Source: Paracoccaceae bacterium
Lineage (GTDB): Bacteria; Pseudomonadota; Alphaproteobacteria; Rhodobacterales; Rhodobacteraceae
NCBI GenBank assembly: GCA_007695345.1
Contig: REDZ01000137.1
Location: 1-50,105 of the forward strand
Reading direction: 5' to 3'
Length of the DNA stretch: 50,105 nucleotides
A program made the position numbers and the translations under genes. Below the pieces are notes generated by a model, which saw nothing but the letters and a program-made list of their open reading frames with translations, ran no database searches and was not told the DNA's origin. Of the stretch, positions 24,534 through 34,631 are shown in pieces. The first letter of the stretch is position 1; every line of letters starts with the position of its first letter.

Positions 24534-25682
24534 ATGGAACAAACCAAACCAATCAGGCTGGGCATGGTCGGTGGCGGCAAGGATGCCTTTATCGGCGGGG
24601 TGCATCGCATCGCGTCGCGCATTGACGGGGAGTTCACGCTTGTGGCCGGGGCGCTGTCCTCCACGCCGGACCGCGCCAGGGAAAGCGGGATCGCGCTGGG
24701 GCTGGACCCGGATCGCTGCTATGGCAGCTACGCCGATATGGCCCAGGCCGAGGCCGCGCGCGACGACGGCATTCAGGCCGTATCCATCGTGACACCCAAC
24801 CACATGCATGCCGCCCCCGCCATCGAGTTCCTGAAACGGGGCATACATGTCATCTGCGACAAGCCGCTTGCCGCCACGATGGAACAGGCAGAGGCATTGG
24901 CCCAGGCCGTGCGCGCCTCAAAGGCGCTGTTCATCCTGACGCATAACTACACGGGCTATCCGATGATCCGTCAGGCGCGCGCAATGGTGGCGGCGGGTGA
25001 TCTGGGCAAGATCCGTCTGGTGCAGGTCGAATACCCGCAGGACTGGCTGACCGACGCTGCCGAACAAAGCGGCACGAACAAGCAGGCCGAATGGCGCACC
25101 GATCCCGAACGCTCGGGCGCGGGTGGGGCGATTGGCGATATCGGCTCGCACGCGCATAATCTGGCCTGTTTTGTCAGCGGGCTGAAGGTCGAAAGTCTGG
25201 CCGCCGATCTGCAAAGTTTCGTGCCGGGCCGTCCGGTGGATGACAACGCCCATATCATGCTGCGCTACTCTCAGGGCGCGCGCGGAATGCTCTGGTGCAG
25301 TCAGGTCGCGCCGGGCAATGAAAACGCGCTCAGGCTGCGGATCTATGGTGAAAAAGGTGGTCTGGAATGGGCGCAGGAGGACCCGAACTATCTGTGGTTC
25401 ACACCTTTTGGCCAGCCCAAGCAGTTGCTGACCCGCGCGGGGGCAGGCGCATCCGATCACGCCAATGCGGTCAGCCGCATCCCCGGTGGCCACCCCGAGG
25501 GGTATCTGGAAGGCTTCGCGAATATCTACACAGGCGCAGCAGCGGCCATCCGTACCGCGCAGGCGGGGCAGACGCCGGATTTTGACGTGTTGCCCGGACT
25601 GGATGAGGGGCTGAGCGGGATGCAGTTCATCGCCGCCGCCATCCGCTCGTCACAGGCCGATGCTGCCTGGGTAAAGCTGTAG
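24534..25682 (+). CDS. Gfo/Idh/MocA family oxidoreductase
   Basis: A 382-residue NAD(P)-dependent oxidoreductase. The Rossmann motif is atypical, MVGGGKDAFIGGVHR at residues 11-25, a form common to one sugar-dehydrogenase branch of the family; the EKP motif is replaced by DKP at 109-111 (ICDKPLAAT), and GAIGDIGSHAHNL holds the conserved Asp/His pair. It is tightly coupled (3-base gap) to the TIM-barrel enzyme, so the two likely act in series on one sugar or polyol. No transporter gene is in this unit. A strong hairpin follows at 25740-25763. Confidence 0.88.
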   Translation: MEQTKPIRLGMVGGGKDAFIGGVHRIASRIDGEFTLVAGALSSTPDRARESGIALGLDPDRCYGSYADMAQAEAARDDGIQAVSIVTPNHMHAAPAIEFLKRGIHVICDKPLAATMEQAEALAQAVRASKALFILTHNYTGYPMIRQARAMVAAGDLGKIRLVQVEYPQDWLTDAAEQSGTNKQAEWRTDPERSGAGGAIGDIGSHAHNLACFVSGLKVESLAADLQSFVPGRPVDDNAHIMLRYSQGARGMLWCSQVAPGNENALRLRIYGEKGGLEWAQEDPNYLWFTPFGQPKQLLTRAGAGASDHANAVSRIPGGHPEGYLEGFANIYTGAAAAIRTAQAGQTPDFDVLPGLDEGLSGMQFIAAAIRSSQADAAWVKL

Positions 25683-25739
25683 GCCCGCCCTCGGAACGGG
25701 TGTTCCGGCGGATGTGCACTTCTGCTGGCAGATAGACGC

Positions 25740-25763
25740 CGCGGGGGGCCATCGCCCCCCGCG
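25740..25763 (+). terminator. Strong GC hairpin after the LacI-regulated operon
   Basis: A perfect 10-bp stem CGCGGGGGGC / GCCCCCCGCG with loop CATC lies 57 bases after the oxidoreductase stop. No T run follows, so termination efficiency is uncertain. The rest of the 260-bp gap to the next gene holds a second, 8-bp inverted repeat (25779-25786 with 25810-25817) and no gene. Confidence 0.55.
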
Positions 25764-25942
25764 CGGTGTCGGCACTGGCTTGCCGCGCCACCGTTTCTGC
25801 GGCTGTGCGGCGGCAAGACAACTCAAAGGCGCAGGCCGGTTGAAGCTGGGGTCCTGTCACGGTATTTACCACACAGGTTAAGTACCCTCACCTGCCCCGC
25901 CCCACCATCCTGGCTGCGGCCCTGCGCGAGATCGAACGACAC

Positions 25943-27040
25943 ATGCAGGCATCCAACCCAGACGCGTCATCGCCCCCGCCGCTCGGGGGGTGGCGACGGG
26001 GGGCGGTGCTGGCCGGGCTTTTTCTGCTGGCGGGCGCAGCCGGTTGGGTGTTCGAACGCCTCGGCGCGCCGCTTCCCTGGATGATCGGGCCGTTGCTTGC
26101 GACTGCCGCGGTCTTCATGACCATCGCGCCGCAGGTGTCCATGCCTGTCCGTTTGCGGCCTGTCGGGCAGATCGTGGTCGCAACGCAGGTCGGGCTGGCA
26201 TTCTCGCCCGAGGCGCTGGAACTGCTGATCCGCTTCGCGCCGGTGATCTTTGGCGCCGCAATCATCACGGCGCTGTCGGTTCTGGTCACGGCGCTGGCCG
26301 TGGCACGCGTCACCCGTCAAAGCCGTGCAGAGGCGTTTCTTTCGCTCGTGCCGACCAGCCCGGTCGAGGCTGCCGCCATGGCGGTCAAGCTGGGCTTTGC
26401 CCCGTCGCCGGTCATCTTTTCGCAAACCCTGCGCATGGCGGCCGTTGTGCTGATCCTGCCCTTTGGCCTCTATGCGCTGGATGGCTGGCCAGAGGTGTCG
26501 CGCCCGGTTGTCGGATTTGGTGTGCCCGATCCGCTGCATATCCTGACCCTTGGTGTGATGGGCGTGGCCGGGGCGCTGGTCTTCAGGGTGTTGCGGGTGC
26601 CCAATCCGAATTTTCTGGGGCCGCTGGCAATGGCCGCGCTTTTTGCTGTCAGCGGCAATGGGCCGACGATCTACCCTCCGGACATATTCGCGATGGCGCA
26701 GGTGCTGCTGGGCACATGGCTGGGCGCGGCATTCCGGCGCGATTTCATCGCCTCGGCCTGGCGCCTGACGCTGATCAGCCTCGCCTCATCGGGGGCGCTG
26801 CTGTTACTATGTGCCCTGAGCGGCGTGGCCATCGCGGTCATTGCCGGGGTGGACTGGCAGACGATGGTGCTGGGCACGGCACCGGGCGGGGTGGTCCAGA
26901 TGGCGCTGGCCGCAAAGTTTCTGGGCCAGAGCGCGGTGCTGATCTCGACCTTTCATCTGGTGCGCATATTCATCATCATGCCCAATATCCCCTGGATCGT
27001 GCGCCTGCTGGCACGGACGGATCAGCGCCGGGCGCTCTAG
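25943..27040 (+). CDS. AbrB-type integral membrane protein (PF05145-like)
   Basis: A 365-residue inner-membrane protein with about ten hydrophobic segments in two homologous halves. Family features are LPWMIGPLLATA, VQVGLAFSP-like QVGLAFSPEAL, the helix-ending SLVPTSPVEAAAMAV, and in the second half FLGPLAMAALFAVSG and VLGTAPGGVVQMALAAK. The family is labelled AbrB or, misleadingly, ammonia monooxygenase; Escherichia coli AbrB was named for a regulatory effect on aidB, and transport is suspected. The start has no strong ribosome site. It is convergent with pheA. Confidence 0.85.
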   Translation: MQASNPDASSPPPLGGWRRGAVLAGLFLLAGAAGWVFERLGAPLPWMIGPLLATAAVFMTIAPQVSMPVRLRPVGQIVVATQVGLAFSPEALELLIRFAPVIFGAAIITALSVLVTALAVARVTRQSRAEAFLSLVPTSPVEAAAMAVKLGFAPSPVIFSQTLRMAAVVLILPFGLYALDGWPEVSRPVVGFGVPDPLHILTLGVMGVAGALVFRVLRVPNPNFLGPLAMAALFAVSGNGPTIYPPDIFAMAQVLLGTWLGAAFRRDFIASAWRLTLISLASSGALLLLCALSGVAIAVIAGVDWQTMVLGTAPGGVVQMALAAKFLGQSAVLISTFHLVRIFIIMPNIPWIVRLLARTDQRRAL

Positions 27041-27091
27041 GACAAGGGGATCATGACAGACATCAGGCTGACGTTCGGAACGAGGTCGTAA

Positions 27092-27108
27092 GGTGGGTGG
27101 AACCCACC
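27092..27108. terminator. Hairpin between convergent genes
   Basis: GGTGGGT / ACCCACC, a perfect 7-bp stem with loop GGA, centred in the 83-bp gap between the AbrB-type gene and pheA. It could end transcripts from both sides; no T run on either strand. Confidence 0.4.
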
Positions 27109-27123
27109 CCAACCCCGCCCGGC

Positions 27124-27957
27124 TTACCGCCGCGCCGGGTCCGCCGGATAGGTGCCGAGGATGTGCAGATAGGATGTGAAATAGCGCAGCTCCTCCAGCG
27201 CCAGTTGTACATTCCCGTCCTCCGGGTGGCCCTCGATCTCGGCAAAGAACTGCGTCGCGGTGAAAGAGCCGTTCACCATGTAGCTTTCCAGCTTGACCAT
27301 ATTGACCCCGTTGGTCGCAAATCCGCCCATCGCCTTGTAAAGCGCCGCTGGAATGTTGCGCACCCGGAACAGGAAGCTGGTCATCATGCCATCCGCGCCC
27401 CGGCGCGTCAGATCGATGTCCCGCGCCATGATCAGAAAACGCGTGGTATTGTCGGGGCGATCCTCGATATGGCGGGCCAGCATATCCAGCCCGTAGATCG
27501 TTGCCGCCATCTCGCTGGCAAGGGCCGCATGGGTCGGGTCCCCGCGCGCGGCGATCTCGCGCGCGGCGCGGGCATTATCGGAACTGACCACGCCCTTGAT
27601 GTCATGGGCGCGCAGGAACTGGCTGCATTGCGGCAGGATCACCGGGTGGCCATGCGCCTCGCGCACCTGCGCGATCGTCGCGCCCTTCGGCCCCAGCAGA
27701 TTGACATGCACGCGCACAAATGCTTCGGCCACGATATGCAGTCCGCTTTCGGGCAAAAGCTGATGGACATCGGCCACCCTGCCATAAATCGAATTCTCGA
27801 CCGCAACCATCGCCAGATCAGCGGCGCCGTCGCGCACGGCGGCCATCGTGTCGTGAAAGGTCATGCAGGGCAGGGGGGCGTAATCCGGGCGCGCATCCGC
27901 ACAGGCCTGATGGCCATAGGCCCCCAATTCTCCCTGAAACGCGATCTTGCCAGCCAT
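27124..27957 (-). CDS. pheA: Prephenate dehydratase with ACT domain
   Basis: A 277-residue cytosolic enzyme converting prephenate to phenylpyruvate in phenylalanine synthesis. The catalytic domain spans about residues 4-180 (IAFQGELGAYGHQA, VENSIYGRVADVHQLL) and includes the TRF motif in DNTTRFLIMAR. An ACT domain follows for phenylalanine feedback (SFLFRVRNIPAALYKAMGGF, VKLESYM, the ESRP-equivalent). It is the stand-alone dehydratase form without chorismate mutase. ATG 27957 gives the usual N-terminus MAGKIAFQGE. It is divergent from the cytochrome c gene, 122 bases apart. Confidence 0.95.
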   Translation of the reverse strand: MAGKIAFQGELGAYGHQACADARPDYAPLPCMTFHDTMAAVRDGAADLAMVAVENSIYGRVADVHQLLPESGLHIVAEAFVRVHVNLLGPKGATIAQVREAHGHPVILPQCSQFLRAHDIKGVVSSDNARAAREIAARGDPTHAALASEMAATIYGLDMLARHIEDRPDNTTRFLIMARDIDLTRRGADGMMTSFLFRVRNIPAALYKAMGGFATNGVNMVKLESYMVNGSFTATQFFAEIEGHPEDGNVQLALEELRYFTSYLHILGTYPADPARR

Positions 27958-28079
27958 GTTTGCGCCCAAACCGATAGGGATATGCCCGTCAGGGCACTTC
28001 GTCGCGGTAACTACCGCTTGAAACCGACAAGGGGAAGCGGGTACACAACACAAAACTCGCTTTAATCCGGAATCGCGCT

Positions 28080-28589
28080 ATGTTCGACACGATGGTCATT
28101 ACCAAGGCAGCAACCGCCGTATGCGCAACGCTGCTGGTCTTTCTTCTGGGCAACTGGGCTGCCACGATAATCTACGTGCCGCGCAATGCCGACGCGCCGC
28201 AGGCTTTTGTCATCGACACTGGCGTTGATGAGGCTGATGATGACGAACCCGTCGAAGAACTGACCTTCGAGGAAGCGTTCGAGGTCGCTGATGCAGGTGC
28301 CGGCGCAAGTGTCTGGTCGCAATGCCGGGCCTGTCACGCGCTGGAGGATGGTCGCAACGGGGTTGGCCCGCATCTCTACGGGATCGTTGATCGGGAGATC
28401 GAGTCGGTTGACGGCTTCAACTATTCCGGAGCGCTTGGTCAGGCGGGCGATGTCTGGACACCCGAAATCCTGTCCGCCTTTCTCGAAAGCCCCAGCGGCG
28501 TGACGCCCGGTACCTCGATGAATTTCCGCGGTCTTTCAAGTGTGGAAGATCGCGCGAACCTGATCGCCTACATGGAAAGCGAAAGCTGA
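28080..28589 (+). CDS. cycM: Membrane-anchored class I cytochrome c (cy/c552 type)
   Basis: A 169-residue electron carrier. Residues about 8-33 are an uncleaved membrane anchor (TAVCATLLVFLLGNWAATIIY); an acidic, Pro/Glu/Asp-rich linker of about 35 residues spans the periplasm; the haem domain follows with C82-x-x-C85-H86 (CRACH) and the distal methionine M147 in PGTSMNF. This architecture is that of Rhodobacter cytochrome cy and Paracoccus c552 (CycM), which carry electrons from the bc1 complex to terminal oxidases. A rho-independent terminator follows 26 bases after the stop. Confidence 0.9.
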   Translation: MFDTMVITKAATAVCATLLVFLLGNWAATIIYVPRNADAPQAFVIDTGVDEADDDEPVEELTFEEAFEVADAGAGASVWSQCRACHALEDGRNGVGPHLYGIVDREIESVDGFNYSGALGQAGDVWTPEILSAFLESPSGVTPGTSMNFRGLSSVEDRANLIAYMESES

Positions 28590-28615
28590 TATCCAACACT
28601 GGATGCAAAGAATCG

Positions 28616-28651
28616 ACAGGCTGCCCGAAACTCGGGCGGCCTGTTTTCTTT
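28616..28651 (+). terminator. Rho-independent terminator of the cytochrome c gene
   Basis: A 13-bp stem (28616-28628 with 28632-28644, one G-U) with loop AAC is followed by TTTCTTTTCTT. Confidence 0.92.
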
Positions 28652-28780
28652 TCTTCAACCGGGATCAAATTATCTTGTCGTCTCGGTGAAACCCTTGCGA
28701 AACTGTCGATACAGCCCCACAACCACGGGACAATCAGAACAACAATAGCCCGAACGGGCCCGAACAGGAGGAATTGCCCC

Positions 28781-30715
28781 ATGCCCTGCCGTCAGGTCGC
28801 CCGGACCGTTGCCCGCGTTCCCGCCATCGCCAGCTTTGGCGCCGCTGCCTCCCTGGCGCTGCTTGTCGCCCTGCCGGTCAGTGCCGAAGAAGGTGATGTT
28901 GGCATGATCCGGTCCCACGGATATTCCTTTTATGGCGATCTGAGCTACCCACCTGATTTCGAACATTTCAGCTATGTGAATCCCGACGCGCCCAAAGGCG
29001 GGCGCATCTCGATCTCGGCCCAGGGCACGTTCGACTCGATGAACCCGTTCACGCGGCAGGGGCGCGCAGGGGTTCTGTCATCGTCCATGTATGAAAGCCT
29101 GCTGGAATCGAGCGAACCCATGGGCAGCGGGCTGGTGCCTGCGGATGTCTATGGCGAAAGCTACGGGCTGCTGGCCCATACGGTCGAATATCCCGAAACC
29201 AAGGATTGGGTCATCTTTCACATGCGCCCCGAAGCGCGTTTTTCCGATGGCACGCCTGTCACCGCGCATGATGTCGTTTTTTCGCATAACCTGTTTCTGG
29301 AACAGGGCCTGCCGTCCTATGCGCAAGGGGTCAGCGCACGGGTGCTCGACGCCCAGGCGCTCGACGATCACACTGTCCGGTTCGATTTCGCCCCCGACAT
29401 CTCGCGCCGGTCGTTGATCGATCAGGTGGGCAGCGTGCCGGTCTTCTCGCAGGCATGGTATGAGGAAACGGGCGCGCGGCTGGACGAATCGCGTATGGAC
29501 ATCTCGCCCGGTTCCGGTCCCTACATGCTGGATAGTTTCGAAGTCAATCGCCGCATTACCTACCGCCGGAACCCCGATTACTGGGGCAATGATCTGCCGC
29601 AGAATCGCGGGCGGCACAACTTTGATGAAATCCGTATCGAGTATTTCGCCGATGGCTCTGCCGCGTTCGAGGCGTTCAAGACCGGCGAATACACGTTCCG
29701 CGCCGAAAACAATTCGCGCCAATGGGCAACCGGCTATGATTTCCCCGCGATAGACCGGGGGCATTTGGTCCGCGACGAGCTGCCCACGGGGTTTGCGCCC
29801 ACGGCAACAGGTTTCGTGTTCAATCTGGGCCGCGAGTTCCTGCAGGACAAGCGTGTGCGCGAGGCCATCGCACTGGCCTGGAATTTCGAGTGGACGAACG
29901 AGACGCTGCAATATGGTCTGTTCAATCAGCGCGCCTCTTTCGCACAGGGCACCGAATTTCAGGCCGATGGCCCGCCCGAGGGGCTGGAGCTTGAATTGCT
30001 GGAATCACTGGGTGATCTTGTCCCCGAAGAGATCCTGACCGAGTCTGCGCGCATGCCTCACACCTCAAGCATCGAGCGGCTGAGCGACCGGCGCAACCTG
30101 CGTCAGGCCCGTGTGCTGCTGGAAGAGGCCGGCTGGGAGGTGGATGCCTCTGGCGTCCTGCGCAATGAGGCGGGCGAGCAGATGCGGATAGAGATCCCCG
30201 TATCCAGCGCCGGGTCCGCGACGATGGACTCGATCACCGAGACATTCGTGCAGAACCTGCAATCTCTGGGCATCGACGCGCGCTTTCAGCGTATCGACGC
30301 CGCACAGCACACGGACCGGCGGCGCAACCGCGACTACGACATCATCTTCGACCAGTATACGGCCTTCATGGATACAGGCACCGGTCTGCACCAGCGCTTC
30401 GGGTCCGAGGTCGCCGATATCAGTCTGTTCAATCCCGCTGGTCTGGCCAGTGAACTGGTCGATGCCGTGATCGATGCCTCGCTCATGGCGCCCACGCCGG
30501 ATGATCGCGACGCGGCGCTGATGGCGCTGGACCGGGTGCTGCGGCATGAATTGTTCATTATCCCTGCCTGGTACAATGATTCCGTGTGGATCGCGCATTG
30601 GGATATCTTCCAGTTCCCCGAGGACACGCCTCCCTTCGCCACTGGCGAGATGGATTTCTGGTGGTTCGATCAGGACCGTTACGATGAACTGCGCGCATCC
30701 GGCGCATTGAGGTAA
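28781..30715 (+). CDS. yejA: YejA-type peptide ABC transporter binding protein (family 5)
   Basis: A 644-residue periplasmic binding protein. The signal peptide covers about residues 1-35 (cut after PVSA, before EEGDV). The mature protein has the family-5 marks HFSYVNPDAPKGGRISISAQG near the start, RFSDGTPVTAHDVVFSHN and RRNPDYWGND in the middle. Its length and the following yejB, yejE and yejF point to the YejABEF importer, known for oligopeptide and microcin C uptake. AGGAGGA precedes ATG 28781, and the upstream terminator at 28616-28651 insulates it, so a promoter should lie at 28652-28760. Confidence 0.93.
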   Translation: MPCRQVARTVARVPAIASFGAAASLALLVALPVSAEEGDVGMIRSHGYSFYGDLSYPPDFEHFSYVNPDAPKGGRISISAQGTFDSMNPFTRQGRAGVLSSSMYESLLESSEPMGSGLVPADVYGESYGLLAHTVEYPETKDWVIFHMRPEARFSDGTPVTAHDVVFSHNLFLEQGLPSYAQGVSARVLDAQALDDHTVRFDFAPDISRRSLIDQVGSVPVFSQAWYEETGARLDESRMDISPGSGPYMLDSFEVNRRITYRRNPDYWGNDLPQNRGRHNFDEIRIEYFADGSAAFEAFKTGEYTFRAENNSRQWATGYDFPAIDRGHLVRDELPTGFAPTATGFVFNLGREFLQDKRVREAIALAWNFEWTNETLQYGLFNQRASFAQGTEFQADGPPEGLELELLESLGDLVPEEILTESARMPHTSSIERLSDRRNLRQARVLLEEAGWEVDASGVLRNEAGEQMRIEIPVSSAGSATMDSITETFVQNLQSLGIDARFQRIDAAQHTDRRRNRDYDIIFDQYTAFMDTGTGLHQRFGSEVADISLFNPAGLASELVDAVIDASLMAPTPDDRDAALMALDRVLRHELFIIPAWYNDSVWIAHWDIFQFPEDTPPFATGEMDFWWFDQDRYDELRASGALR

Positions 30716-30718
30716 CCC

Positions 30719-31807
30719 ATGGGCGCCTATATCGCGCGACGGCTGCTGCTGATCATCCCGACCCTGTTCGGGGTGATGGTCATCAACTTCCTTCTGGTAC
30801 AGTTCGTGCCCGGTGGCCCGATCGAACAGGTCATCGCGCAGATGGAAGGCATGGGAAATGTCTTTGGCGCCTTTGACGGTGGCGCCGCGGATGTGAATGT
30901 CGGCGCGGGAGATAGTGAGCGTTATCAGGGCGCGCGGGGCCTGCCGCCCGAATTCATCGCCCAGCTTGAACGCGAATTCGGCTTTGACCGCCCCCCGGTC
31001 GAGCGGTTCTTTCACATGATGTGGAACTATATCCGCTTTGATTTCGGCGAAAGCTACTTCCGCTCGATCTCGGTCGTCGATCTGGTCATCGAAAAGCTGC
31101 CCGTCTCGATCAGCCTGGGGCTGTGGTCCACGCTGATCGCCTATCTCGTCTCGATCCCGCTGGGCATCCGCAAGGCTGTGAATGACGGCACGCGGTTTGA
31201 TACCTTTACCTCGGGGCTGATCATCGTGGCCTATGCGATCCCGGGCTTTCTGTTCGCGATCCTGCTTCTGGTTCTGTTCGCGGGCGGGTCCTACTGGCAG
31301 ATTTTCCCCGCGCGCGGGCTGACCTCGCCGCAGGAAACCTGGGAGCAACTCAGCCTGCTGGGCAAGGTGGCCGATTACTTCTGGCATATCACGCTGCCGG
31401 TCATCGCCTCGACCATCTCGGCCTTCGCGACGCTGACGCTGCTGACCAAGAACAGCTTTCTCGATGAGATCCGCAAACAATATGTCATGACCGCGCGGGC
31501 CAAGGGGTTGACCGAACGCCGCGTGCTTTACGGGCATGTGTTCCGCAACGGGATGCTGATCGTGATTGCGGGCTTTCCGGCGGTGTTCGTGGGTGTGTTC
31601 TTCGGCGGCTCACTCATCATCGAGACGATTTTCTCGCTCGACGGGCTGGGCCGGCTGGCGTTTGAAGCGACGGTGGCGCGGGATTACCCGGTCATGTTCG
31701 GCACGCTGTTCGTGTTCGGGCTGATCGGGCTGGTGGTCAATCTGTTCTCGGACCTGATGTATGTCTGGATTGACCCCCGCATCGATTTCGAGACGCGGGA
31801 GACCTGA
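30719..31807 (+). CDS. yejB: YejB-type peptide ABC transporter permease
   Basis: A 362-residue inner-membrane permease of the DppB/OppB class, beginning [24 protein letters not shown], the usual first helix. The large periplasmic loop after helix 1 (residues about 40-120) contains [20 protein letters not shown], typical of YejB and longer than in OppB. The EAA loop lies near residue 255 ([21 protein letters not shown]). It starts 3 bases after yejA and ends 3 bases before yejE. Confidence 0.94.
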   Translation: MGAYIARRLLLIIPTLFGVMVINFLLVQFVPGGPIEQVIAQMEGMGNVFGAFDGGAADVNVGAGDSERYQGARGLPPEFIAQLEREFGFDRPPVERFFHMMWNYIRFDFGESYFRSISVVDLVIEKLPVSISLGLWSTLIAYLVSIPLGIRKAVNDGTRFDTFTSGLIIVAYAIPGFLFAILLLVLFAGGSYWQIFPARGLTSPQETWEQLSLLGKVADYFWHITLPVIASTISAFATLTLLTKNSFLDEIRKQYVMTARAKGLTERRVLYGHVFRNGMLIVIAGFPAVFVGVFFGGSLIIETIFSLDGLGRLAFEATVARDYPVMFGTLFVFGLIGLVVNLFSDLMYVWIDPRIDFETRET

Positions 31808-31810
31808 GTC

Positions 31811-33016
31811 ATGGATCAGCGCGTAGATCAGTTCGTCGCCACCCCTGACCCGACCAAAGAGGGCGAGGGCACGCCCCAGGCAATGCCAGCGCCGAAAAAG
31901 CGTTTCGGCATCACGATTTCCGCGCTCAACCGGCGGCGCTGGCGGAATTTCCGCAACAACCGGCGGGCGTTCTGGTCGCTGATCATCCTGGGTGTGCTCT
32001 ATGGCCTGTCGCTATTCGCCGAATATATCGCCAATGACCGGCCCATCGTCCTGAGCTTCAGGGGTGAGCTGCATTTCCCGATCCACCGCTTCTACCCCGA
32101 AACGGCATTTGGTGGCGATTTCCGCACCGAGGCGTCTTACCGCGACCCAGAAGTGCGCTGCCTGATCGAAACCGGCGGGGCGGAACTGTGCCTCGACGAC
32201 CCGCGCGAGGCGATGGCGCAGGCGGAAACCGGCATTGTAGATGGCGCCGAGATCGAGCCGGGCTGGATGATCTGGCCGCTGATCCCTTACAGCTACAACA
32301 CGATCAATGATATCGGCCGCGCGGCCCCCTCGCCCCCTGATGACCGGCATTTGCTCGGCACGGATGACACGGCGCGCGATGTGCTGTCGCGGATCATCTA
32401 TGGCTTCCGGCTGTCGATCACCTTCGCGCTGATCGTTACGGTGATGTCCTCGATCATCGGGGTTGCAGCGGGCGCAGTGCAGGGCTTTTTCGGCGGGTTG
32501 CTGGACCTGTTCTTCCAGCGTGTGATCGAACTGTGGAACTCGGTCCCGTCGCTTTATGTCATCATCATCCTGTCATCCATGTTCATGATGAACTTCTGGT
32601 TACTTGTGTTCCTCATGACATTATTCGGCTGGACCGGGCTGGTGGGTGTGGTGCGCGCCGAATTCCTGCGTGCGCGCAATTTCGAATATGTTCGTGCCGC
32701 GCGTGCGCTGGGCGTGTCGAACACAACGATCATGTTCCGCCATGTGCTGCCCAATGCCATGGTCGCAACGCTGACCTTCCTGCCCTTCATCATCACCGGC
32801 GTGATCGGATCTTTGGCCGCGCTGGATTTCCTGGGCTTCGGGCTGCCGTCTTCGGCCCCGTCCCTGGGCGAGATGACGCTACAGGCCAAGAACAACCTGC
32901 AGGCGCCGTGGCTGGGGTTCTCGGCCTTTTTCACCTTTGCGATCATGCTGTCGCTGCTGGTGTTCATTTTTGAAGGGGTGCGTGACGCGTTCGACCCCAG
33001 AAAGACCTTCAGATGA
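31811..33016 (+). CDS. yejE: YejE-type peptide ABC transporter permease
   Basis: A 401-residue inner-membrane permease of the DppC/OppC class. A cytosolic N-terminus of about 50 residues precedes helix 1 (AFWSLIILGVLYGLSLFAEYIA); a long periplasmic loop with two cysteines (RCLIETGGAELCLD) follows, then LLGTDDTARDVLSRIIYGFRLS and five helices. The EAA loop is near residue 295 (AARALGVSNTTIMFRHVLPN). The long first loop distinguishes YejE from OppC. Its stop overlaps the yejF start by four bases. Confidence 0.94.
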   Translation: MDQRVDQFVATPDPTKEGEGTPQAMPAPKKRFGITISALNRRRWRNFRNNRRAFWSLIILGVLYGLSLFAEYIANDRPIVLSFRGELHFPIHRFYPETAFGGDFRTEASYRDPEVRCLIETGGAELCLDDPREAMAQAETGIVDGAEIEPGWMIWPLIPYSYNTINDIGRAAPSPPDDRHLLGTDDTARDVLSRIIYGFRLSITFALIVTVMSSIIGVAAGAVQGFFGGLLDLFFQRVIELWNSVPSLYVIIILSSMFMMNFWLLVFLMTLFGWTGLVGVVRAEFLRARNFEYVRAARALGVSNTTIMFRHVLPNAMVATLTFLPFIITGVIGSLAALDFLGFGLPSSAPSLGEMTLQAKNNLQAPWLGFSAFFTFAIMLSLLVFIFEGVRDAFDPRKTFR

Positions 33017-34617
33017 GCCGCGTTCTGGATATTGCCGATCTGTCCGTCACCTTTCGGCAAGAGGGGCGCGAGGTGCGCGCCGTGCGCAATATCTCGTTCC
33101 ATGTGGACCGGGGCGAGACGGTTGCGCTGGTGGGCGAATCCGGGTCGGGCAAATCGGTCAGCGCATTGGCAAGTGTCGGTCTGCTGCCCGATTCCGCTGA
33201 AACCGGCGGGTCGGTCAAGTTCAAGGGCGAGGAACTTGTCGGCGCCTCGGACCGCAAGCTGCGGCAGGTGCGCGGCAATGATATCAGCTTCATCTTTCAG
33301 GAGCCGATGACCTCGCTCAATCCGCTGCACACGATCGAAAAACAGATCACCGAGAGTCTGGCACTGCATCAGGGGCTGTCAGGGTCACAGGCGCGCGCCC
33401 GTGTGCTGGAACTTCTGGAAAAAGTGGGGATACGCGAGGCTGAAAGCCGGATGGGGGCCTTTCCGCACCAGCTGTCGGGCGGGCAGCGCCAGCGGGTGAT
33501 GATTGCCATGGCACTGGCCAACGGGCCGGAACTGCTGGTCGCGGATGAACCGACCACGGCGCTTGATGTGACCATTCAGGCCCAGATCCTCGAATTGCTG
33601 GTCGATCTGAAACGCGCCGAGGGCATGAGCCTGTTGTTCATCACGCATGATCTGAACATCGTGCGCCGGTTCGCCGACCGGGTCTGCGTGATGCAAGGCG
33701 GCGAGATTGTCGAACAGGGCCCGACCGAGGACATCTTTTCCGCGCCCAGCCATCCCTATACCCGCAAGCTGCTGGCCGCCGCCTCTACCGGCAGCCCGGA
33801 GCCGGTGCCGGCCAGCGCGCCCGAGATCCTGCGCACCGACGGGCTGCGCATCTGGTTCCCCATCCAGAAGGGCTTTCTGCGGCGCACGGTCGGGCATGTG
33901 AAGGCCGTCAACGAGGCCACGCTGAGCCTGCGCAAGGGCGAAACGCTCGGCATCGTGGGCGAATCCGGGTCTGGCAAGACAACGCTGGCGCTGGCGATCC
34001 TGCGGCTGATCTCCAGTCAGGGGCCGATCTGGTTTGACGGGGACGATATTCAGGGCCGCAAATCGCGTAATTTGCGTAATCTTCGACGGCATCTGCAGAT
34101 CGTGTTTCAGGACCCGTTTGGCAGCCTGTCGCCGCGCATGACGATCGAACAGATCATCGCCGAGGGGCTGGGCGTGCATGGCGTGCCCACCGGACGATCC
34201 GAACGCGAGCTGGTGGCCGAGATCATGAGCGAAGTTGGCCTCGACCCAACGACGATGGAGCGTTATCCCCATGAATTCTCGGGCGGGCAGCGGCAACGCA
34301 TCGCGATTGCCCGCGCCATGATCCTGCGCCCGAAGCTGGTCGTTCTGGATGAACCGACATCGGCGCTGGACATGACAGTGCAGGTCCAGATCGTTGAATT
34401 GCTGCGCAATCTGCAGCGCAAACACGGGCTGGCCTATCTGTTTATCAGCCATGATCTGCGTGTGGTGCGCGCGCTGTCGCATCGTGTCGTGGTGATGAAG
34501 CAGGGTGATGTGGTCGAATCAGGCCCCATCGATCAGGTCTTTGATGCGCCGCGCGACCCCTATACCCGCCAGTTGCTGGCCGCTGCCTTTGACATGACCG
34601 CTGTCGGCGCGGCCTGA
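33013..34617 (+). CDS. yejF: YejF-type peptide ABC transporter ATPase (two nucleotide-binding domains)
   Basis: A 534-residue fused ATPase serving both permeases. Domain 1 has Walker A GESGSGKS at 41-48 and the signature [12 protein letters not shown]; domain 2 has Walker [12 protein letters not shown] near 316 and [15 protein letters not shown], with Walker [13 protein letters not shown]. Each domain ends in an oligopeptide-type C-terminal segment ([20 protein letters not shown]). The fused layout replaces separate D and F ATPases of Opp/Dpp systems. It starts within the yejE stop (ATGA). Confidence 0.95.
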   Translation: MSRVLDIADLSVTFRQEGREVRAVRNISFHVDRGETVALVGESGSGKSVSALASVGLLPDSAETGGSVKFKGEELVGASDRKLRQVRGNDISFIFQEPMTSLNPLHTIEKQITESLALHQGLSGSQARARVLELLEKVGIREAESRMGAFPHQLSGGQRQRVMIAMALANGPELLVADEPTTALDVTIQAQILELLVDLKRAEGMSLLFITHDLNIVRRFADRVCVMQGGEIVEQGPTEDIFSAPSHPYTRKLLAAASTGSPEPVPASAPEILRTDGLRIWFPIQKGFLRRTVGHVKAVNEATLSLRKGETLGIVGESGSGKTTLALAILRLISSQGPIWFDGDDIQGRKSRNLRNLRRHLQIVFQDPFGSLSPRMTIEQIIAEGLGVHGVPTGRSERELVAEIMSEVGLDPTTMERYPHEFSGGQRQRIAIARAMILRPKLVVLDEPTSALDMTVQVQIVELLRNLQRKHGLAYLFISHDLRVVRALSHRVVVMKQGDVVESGPIDQVFDAPRDPYTRQLLAAAFDMTAVGAA

Positions 34618-34631
34618 CCGGGCGGGACGGG

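Noticed and set aside
25731-25740. GATAGACGCC, identical to half of LacI operator 1, upstream of the AbrB-type gene
   Set aside because: Only a half-site without the facing arm; ten matching bases can occur by chance.
25990-28065. A 691-codon plus-strand open frame across the AbrB-type and pheA genes
   Set aside because: It overlaps two well-supported genes in other frames and has no recognisable protein features.
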